A DNA stretch of 64,000 nucleotides from Exophiala sp. HKRS030 (taxonomy: Eukaryota; Ascomycota; Eurotiomycetes; Chaetothyriales; Herpotrichiellaceae): contig JAHWDD010000002.1 in the NCBI GenBank assembly GCA_023897205.1, positions 5,766,001 through 5,830,000 of the forward strand, written 5' to 3'. Below are positions 55,400-64,000 of this stretch, in pieces. Under the pieces are notes generated by a model. It made no database searches. It saw only the letters and a program-made list of their open reading frames with translations, and was not told the DNA's origin. Each line of letters starts with the position of its first letter. Within the stretch, counting starts at the first letter, position 1. The position numbers and the translations under genes were made by a program.

Positions 55400-57128
55400 A
55401 TGGCTTTTCCTGGTAGCAGTACATATCATGCCGACTCCGACGCAGACGATGAATATGAAAGGAGTGTCATGACTTCCCCAACCCAGGTACACACAGATTC
55501 CGAGACGTCGTCTGAGCCTCATTCAAACGAACATACCCCTACCACCTTCGACAATCCCGGTGAAGATCCAAACCTGCCTCGGACAATCATAACAGAATGG
55601 TCTCCCGAAGAATGTGCACAGTTTGTCGCCAGTTTGAACCTCCGCCAGTACCGTGAGGCTTTCATCGGTATGTTTGGATTGAACATAGTATCTGCGCTAG
55701 AACACCGCTGACCAGCCATGTAGAACAAGGCATTGATGGTGAAGTCTTGATAGCGTTGAAGCATGATGAGCTGAAAGAGATGGGAATTGCCAGCGTCGGC
55801 CACAGACTTATGATCCTAAAGAACGTCTATGATATGAAAGTCCGGCAAGATATACCAGTCGAGCCTGACGACTATGTCCCTCCGAGTAGGTATTAGCAGC
55901 TTGTTTTGCCATCGTTCCTTCTGACGTCTTCAACAGCAGCAGAAGAAAATCCTCAATACGCAATGGCGAGCAAAGAAGACATCGCCAGAATAGCCAGGTC
56001 TCTCATTCGCCTGCGAGACGAACGCATTGCTCAGGCCGAAGCCCAGTTGACAAGGCTTGCAGATGATTATCGCAAATTACGACAAGAACTCCTCCCAGTC
56101 TTCAAAATGGCCAAAGAAAGGTCCGAACCTCTTCCCTACGCGCCCTATTCCAACAACCTCGCGAGCCCCGATCTCTACCAACAAGAAGTTTCCTCTCCCG
56201 CCATTCAAACGCAACCCATTCCTGAGAAGACCAGTTTGACTCGAACCTTCTCAAAGAAGCTCGGTCTGACCTCTACACCCAAGACAAACTCTCCAACGCA
56301 CATACCCAATACCCTACATTCCGGTAGGACTCTTACTGGGATAATTCTTCTCTCGATCCGTCCGCCGCCGCGAGTTTGGCGTCTAATACCCTAACAGCGT
56401 CCATGTCAGGTGGCATGGTTCCGCATCCGTCACCAGGTGTCCCTTCTCCCACATCGCCCCTGCCATATCAACATCAACCTCTCGCTCCACGTTCTTACCA
56501 ACGAGAAGCCACAAACGCAGTTCCTCGTTACGACGGTTCAGACGATCTCCTCCGTGATCGCGATCCTCCAAATTCCGCCAAATCTGCTTCGGCGAAATTC
56601 AACCCTTCAAATTCTATCATCTCCAACGCATCTACCTTAGTTCCCTCCCGCGAAATGTCCGCTTCGGTTCCGCCTCAGCTGCCTTCCACATTTGCCGCTA
56701 CTAGTGCTTCCTCGGGTGCTCATACACCCGCAGGAGGTGAAACGCCGTCTGCAGAAATCTTCAAGTCCTTCCGAGTCGGTCTGGAAGATCCGTGCTACAA
56801 AGTCCTTCCTGCCGCATTACGCAAGTATAATATACAAGCTGATTGGCGACAATATGCTTTGTACATCGTCTACGGTGATCAAGAACGATGCGTGAGACTG
56901 GAAGAAAAACCTCTTGCTCTTTTTAAGGACTTAGATCGAGAAGGAAAGAAGCCCATGTTCATGTTGAGGAAGCTAGCAAACCCAATTCTTGATGTACCAG
57001 GATCTGCTGGCAAGCCTTTAGGCTCGGCGGGCGGGGGATTGGGCTCTGCTGGTGGAGGGCCTGGGACTGGGAGCATGTTGAATGGAAGAGGTGGTATTCA
57101 GCGAGAATTACCTGGAGGTGTTCTATGA
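55400..57128 (+). CDS. STE50: MAPK-cascade adaptor Ste50 (SAM and RA domains), frame broken by an apparent 1-base deletion
   Basis: Ste50 tethers the MAPKKK Ste11 to Cdc42/Ras-type inputs in mating, filamentation and osmostress pathways. Three exons: 55400-55667, 55724-55885 and 55937-57128, for 540 aa. The start at 55400 (MAFPGSSTYHADSDADDEYE) is preferred over one nine codons upstream. The SAM domain spans the first intron (EWSPEECAQFVASLNLRQYR ... ALKHDELKEMGIASVGHRLM). A coiled coil follows (about residues 150-190, SLIRLRDERIAQAEAQLTRL). The RA domain is at about residues 415-500 (IFKSFRVGLEDPCYKVLPAA ... YIVYGDQERCVRLEEKPLAL). Between them, near 56325-56333, the frame shifts: NTLHSGR continues one base off as YWDNSSLDPSAAASLASN. 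One added base, for example G at 56327-56328, restores it. Confidence 0.88.
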
Positions 57129-58007
57129 TGAGAGCAACAACTCAAATAAGGTTGCCAAATTGGCAATTTGGCTGCGACTGATGTCAAAGGGGAATAAATT
57201 GGAAAGTTTTGTTGTCAGCCTTGGCTCTCAAACTTATCCGAGCGTTGGATTGAGCACGATACGAAGTCAGTGCTAAAACACATCTTTTGGTTCTTCATTC
57301 AGATGTCTTTTTGTGAAATATGGGACCTTTCACTCGATGATGGTCTAGGTCATGGCTTGCGATTTTGATCTTGGTATATTAGCGGTTATGAAAGAATCGA
57401 TTCCTTTTTCTTGTGATGCAAAGATCTTTATTTTGTAATGACTCTGTCGTGAAGTGTTCAGATACGGGCGGGTCTTTTGTTCTACATCAGGTCAACTTAT
57501 CAGGGCTTTGTTTGTCGGATTTTATACAGAACAAAGACTAGCGTCCTCATCATTCGATCCTCGACCTCTTCATACACGCGGTACAGGTACATGGCAAAGG
57601 GCAGATACCTGAGTTACAAAGTTCTGCGTGAGACTCCATTCGCTATGCATGCTAGAATTCCGGTCCCCATATCTCGAAATAGAGACGACCGCTTCTGCTG
57701 ACTATTGTACCACTCGCGCGCTTTGCGGTCAGTTGTTTGGCAGGCAGGACCCTCCACTATATTTGATGCTGCCAAAGCTCTCTGCAAGACCATTCCGTCT
57801 GTGTATGCAAAATATCCAGGCCATACTCCGTTATTCCTGCCACCAGGTGGATATTCCCTCCACCGTCCTTGGTATCGTGAGATAGATGCTATTTCCAGAA
57901 AATCCAGTGATCCCTAAGCGCCGCAAATGACATCGATGTTCTCTTCCGCACCCCTGCCTTGTGTTCCTCTGGCCCTGCTTTCTTCTATGCATGGCTCAAT
58001 CAAGAGC
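57129..58007. other. Convergent 3' intergenic region
   Basis: 879 bp between the STE50 stop and the stop of the next minus-strand gene. Short frames at 57477-57917 have no features. Confidence 0.5.
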
Positions 58008-58565
58008 TTAATCACTATCATCGTCCACGGGGACGACGACATCTTTAATCCTCTCCTTCAAAAACTCTACACCCGCCTGCACAGTGGACTCTGGAATCCT
58101 GACATCCGGCAAGCCATCCGGTCCGCCAGACCACTCCTTGCTGACGGCAATAGCATTATTGCCACTTGCACCCCCACTCCCCGTCGGCGTCGATGTGCCA
58201 TTGATCTTGGCCGACGATTTATCTTTATCCCCTTTCTCTGATTTGTCTTTGTCTCCCCCTTTGTCCTTGTTCGTCTCGAGTTGAGAGTTTTTGCTGCTCA
58301 GCTTGGCGCGCCGTGTGACTTCGGCCATGAGCTCGGGGAATGTGTCGCACGACCCGTTGCGGAGTAGTTCGAGTGATAGTGCGCGCACGCGGTCGGTCCA
58401 TCCTGATCGTGCGAGGTTGTCTGAGAGCAGTGTGCTGAGGTCCGGGATGCTATTGGTAGCGCGAAGGTGTGCGATTAACGCTTGTGATGTTGAAGGCGGA
58501 AGCGTTGTTGATGTGCTGGTGAGTGAAGTCGGGAGCGGGATGGTTATGTCTTGAGACTGGGACAT
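58008..58565 (-). CDS. Uncharacterised 185-aa protein
   Basis: I do not recognise this gene. The first 30 residues are Ser/Thr/Pro-rich. A helical block follows (about 31-95: SQALIAHLRATNSIPDLSTL, then SGWTDRVRALSLELLRNG and FPELMAEVTRRA). Next is a charged low-complexity linker with KDKGGDKDKSEKGDKDKSS. The C-terminus has a second compact block (LPDVRIPESTVQAGVEFLKE and RIKDVVV), ending in an acidic VDDDSD. Two conserved-looking helical blocks joined by a Lys/Asp linker suggest a subunit of a nuclear complex, but I cannot name one. Single exon; the start at 58565 is the only ATG near the N-terminus. Confidence 0.6.
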   Translation of the reverse strand: MSQSQDITIPLPTSLTSTSTTLPPSTSQALIAHLRATNSIPDLSTLLSDNLARSGWTDRVRALSLELLRNGSCDTFPELMAEVTRRAKLSSKNSQLETNKDKGGDKDKSEKGDKDKSSAKINGTSTPTGSGGASGNNAIAVSKEWSGGPDGLPDVRIPESTVQAGVEFLKERIKDVVVPVDDDSD

Positions 58566-60519
58566 GCTGGATGAGGGTGCGGGTGCCGCAGGAGTAAAAG
58601 AAGGGCACTATGGAGAGCTGTCGATAGCCTGTGGATGATTTGATATGGAGATTGCACTTAGTGGTGTCTTGTTCCTGCTCTGATATTGTGTAGGCTCTTT
58701 GGAAGGTGGGAGGTTACTTTTCGCAGCGGACCAGCGCTACACTCTGAGTTCTGATTTGATGAACTGCCTGCCGGTCCGGTCGAAGCTGCGTAGGATCTTT
58801 TGGCCGGTGTGTAGGTATTGCTATCCAGTGCTTGGTGTTGAATAGTGCTTGCGCGGGAGTGAACTTTTTGGAGTGTGGAGAAGCGAGTTGTACTGCAGTC
58901 TGCAGCAATGGTGGGACGATGCATTCGGCCAATACAAACGCACTTCGGTTTGGGACAGCGGGGCGGGATTCCGCACTTGTACGATGGCAGGACTCGCTTT
59001 TAACGATGGAAATGATTCAAACGACTTGGACAATGAAACTGGCATGGGCGAACTACGGTAACTATGAATGCCTGCTTTGCAAGTCTGTATCATCCGAGGA
59101 AAGGAAGGGAAAGAAAATCAGCCTGTCAGTTGAAGCAGGGCTTGACCAAGGGTGGGATCCCTAGTCGTTGAAGGCGCCAGTGATCGATTTGATCCAATAT
59201 GGTGAACAATTACTGACATTCCGGGCATATGAAGCAGCATATACTGTACAAATCACAGCTATGGTGAGGTCGAATGTGCATAATGGTTCACCGAATTAGT
59301 AGATTCAGTAGATATAAAGTACTACAGTAATCTCGTGTAACTCTACAGGTTCGATGGTCTGAAATATATTATGTGTGCCCTGTCAGTGGAATTTTGTTGG
59401 ATATCATAGATACCCACTCATGTGCGTCATTGCAAAATACAGAGTGTTGAGATGCCCTTGGCCACAGCTACAGCAAACTTCGAAATGCCCGGTGAAATCC
59501 ATCAAAAGGTAGCCCCGATTTTTATTGAAGAAGGCAGAAACATAGGCAGAAGAACAAGCGCGTTGAAAGAGTAAGGTGACCGATCATTGATATGGATCTG
59601 CTCCGGTCCAGGGTTGGGTGAGACAAGGCCGAAGTTGCGGCAGAGTTCAGCCTCGCCGAACGCCTATCCACATGAAAGAAGGCTGCACCAATTATTGCAA
59701 ACAACGTGGTGAAGCTGTAGGGTGGAAGGTCAAAGGCTAGGCAAGAAGAAAGTATACTCAAGTAGATTTCAATAGTGCGATTTGTCGATGACCATCGAGT
59801 AAGATGGATTTGATTAGTGACTATTCCGTGCCGAAGTCGAATCGAGGTGGCGAGGCAGAGAGTGTAAGAAGATGGGTGTTGTCAGTAGTAGTGACCACTA
59901 ATCAGTACTGTCACGAGTGTACAGTTCTCCGTACTAGTTGGTCCTTGGTACTCCGCCGGAGTGTGCAGGTCATTTCGGAAGATTCTATGTGGTTCTCCCG
60001 TCCAGGCGGCAGAGGCGACGTGTTGTCACTACTCCGAAAAGGTGTGTAATAGTCACTGCAGGTACCAAGCCGGGTCGCCAGCCTAAGCAGCCTAAACACT
60101 CGTCACCCAGGGCAGGCACCCAGTAGCCTGAAAGAAGCACCAAGGAGGTCACCCGTGGCCTGGTGGCACTCCCAAAGGCTGCCAAGACTATGACTTTCCT
60201 TCACCTTCGCTGCGGCGAATGCCACTACTGATTGCAAGTACATCACCGTCTTGTTCCATCCGCTCTCCAAAGCTTCATACCTTCCCATCTCCCGATTACA
60301 TCTTTCTTCCTATCACTCACCATCTCTCTACCGTTCACCTTTACTCTACTAAGGAGATCCTTGTCTTTGTGATCTCTCTTTTTTGACTGTCTCCCTCAAG
60401 TTCTCATCAGGTCACATCTGAAGAGTTCAGACGTGGACCCAGCATCTGTGTCAACAACCACGGCCCTGTTCCATTTCAAATCCTCAAGACTCGCCATCAC
60501 ACAATTTCCATAGATCATC
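58566..60519. other. Long intergenic region upstream of CDC48
   Basis: 1.95 kb between divergent starts. The frames at 58658-59164 overlap on both strands and show no family features. The last 250 bp before CDC48 are C/T-rich on the plus strand and are probably 5' UTR. Confidence 0.55.
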
Positions 60520-63210
<2,691 letters not shown>

Positions 63211-64000
63211 GTGATTGTTGCTTGAGATTTCTGCAACATCTTTGCAAAGCCTGGCTAAATGAATTGTCCACTAACGCTGTTCTGGTTTGGTCGGGCATTA
63301 CTAGGTGGTAAAGGAGCAACTTCTATCAATGTGGTGGCAGTAGCGCACGGAAGTCACACAAGGGAAATTTTCGATCAGGAACGCATCTTGCATTATGGGC
63401 CCGAGGGCTTTAATCCAGCTTGGAATGGAAGATGCCTTCTATGATCCGGCCGATTTGTATTCTACATAGAGATTGAGAACCGACAGAATGCAGGCAAAAT
63501 AGAATGCTTGAACATGAATCCGTACAAGAAGGTGATTTAGGTAGTACATGTGCTATAACTTGTTTTAGAATCTTTCCAACGACCTTTATGCGCAGAAGTC
63601 AAAGAGGTGCAGCCTTGCACAATTCGAAACAAGAAGCTTCACAATGACGAACTTGTTTACGCGGTGGAGACGGCGTCGACAGGAATGACGCTGCATTGTA
63701 AGGTCCATGCTTCATTCATGTCCAGATCACTGGACGACGTAGTTGAATTGCATCAGTCAAAGGCTTTGAATGTCATGACCACGAGAGAAGAGATACTGAA
63801 TGAATAAGCCACACCATTTCTCTGGTAAGTAGTAAGTTATGTACGAGATCCGCAGGTTCCGACAGGGCTTGTAACGTTTTCTGGGCGCCTTACCAGCTTG
63901 CTTCTCCTTCCTTTTCAGCCACTCCACCCCGTCCGATTTAATTTCCCGCCTCTCTTCCTTCTCACAGCACCCAAATCCGATTACAGATTCTTCCTCCGCC
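63211..64000. other. 3' flank of CDC48 to the window edge
   Basis: 790 bp. Frames at 63259 and 63607 (61 and 66 codons) are unsupported. The last 120 bp are C/T-rich and could be the 5' region of a plus-strand gene beyond the window. Confidence 0.45.

Noticed and set aside
8231..56340. Programmed ribosomal frameshifting as an explanation of the seven frame breaks.
   Set aside because: The families concerned are not known to frameshift, no slippery heptamer with downstream structure was evident, and all cases fit a missing base at or near a G-run.
60162..60170. GGTGGCACT upstream of CDC48 as an Rpn4/PACE box (GGTGGCAAA).
   Set aside because: Only seven of nine positions match, 350 bp from the start; a chance match is likely.

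Overview
This window is nuclear DNA of a filamentous ascomycete (Pezizomycotina). The evidence is dense intron-bearing genes on both strands, short GT-AG introns (about 43-84 nt) with CTAAC/CTGAC-like branch sites, and a typical mould gene set: secreted AA9 monooxygenase, CE5 esterase, Ste50 adaptor, Mtr-like amino-acid permease, Anp1 mannosyltransferase. I could not fix the class. I saw no rRNA, tRNA, CRISPR array, integrase or complete transposon.

Layout, left to right. 1-1361 (-): DCC1, cut by the window edge. 2691-4216 (+): cyclopropane-fatty-acid synthase-type methyltransferase. 4285-5331 (-): REX4. 5868-6929 (+): DcpS. 7436-8571 (-): AA9 LPMO. 10545-11951 (-): PEX12. 12631-14675 (-): two-RRM protein of RBMS type. 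15804-16760 (+): Lys-rich coiled-coil protein. 17600-17899 (+): doubtful small ORF. 18089-18625 (-): small membrane protein. 18891-21148 (-): ORC1. 21686-22547 (-): CE5 esterase. 24166-26368 (+): DUF7905-like protein. 26982-27693 (-): prefoldin subunit 5. 28191-30011 (-): mitochondrial prolyl-tRNA synthetase. 30429-33548 (+): MAK21/NOC1. 34775-36645 (+): amino-acid permease. 37656-39305 (+): ANP1. 39979-40643 (+): RNase H2 subunit C. 40871-41503 (-): DUF4385 protein. 41945-42826 (-): four-TM protein. 44025-44888 (+): secreted Cys-rich protein. 46048-47451 (+): broken coding region. 48043-51372 (-): ELG1. 51869-54590 (+): UTP8-like. 55400-57128 (+): STE50. 58008-58565 (-): unknown. 60520-63210 (+): CDC48.

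Most genes are unlinked housekeeping functions: ribosome biogenesis (MAK21, UTP8, REX4), replication fork and cohesion (DCC1, ELG1, ORC1, RNase H2C), proteostasis (CDC48, prefoldin 5) and plant-polymer attack (AA9, CE5). I see no biosynthetic cluster or defence system.

Two observations stand out. First, seven conserved genes (AA9, ORC1, prefoldin 5, permease, RNase H2C, ELG1, STE50) each carry one apparent single-base deletion that breaks an otherwise intact reading frame. Every one can be explained by loss of one G from a G-run on the + strand. That points to systematic homopolymer under-calling in the assembly rather than seven pseudogenes, since ORC1 is essential in fungi. Second, the palindrome ACGCGT (the MluI cell-cycle box bound by MBF in yeasts) is rare here by eye. 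Four of the five copies I found lie 150-300 bp upstream of replication genes (DCC1, RNase H2C twice, ELG1), which suggests shared S-phase control.
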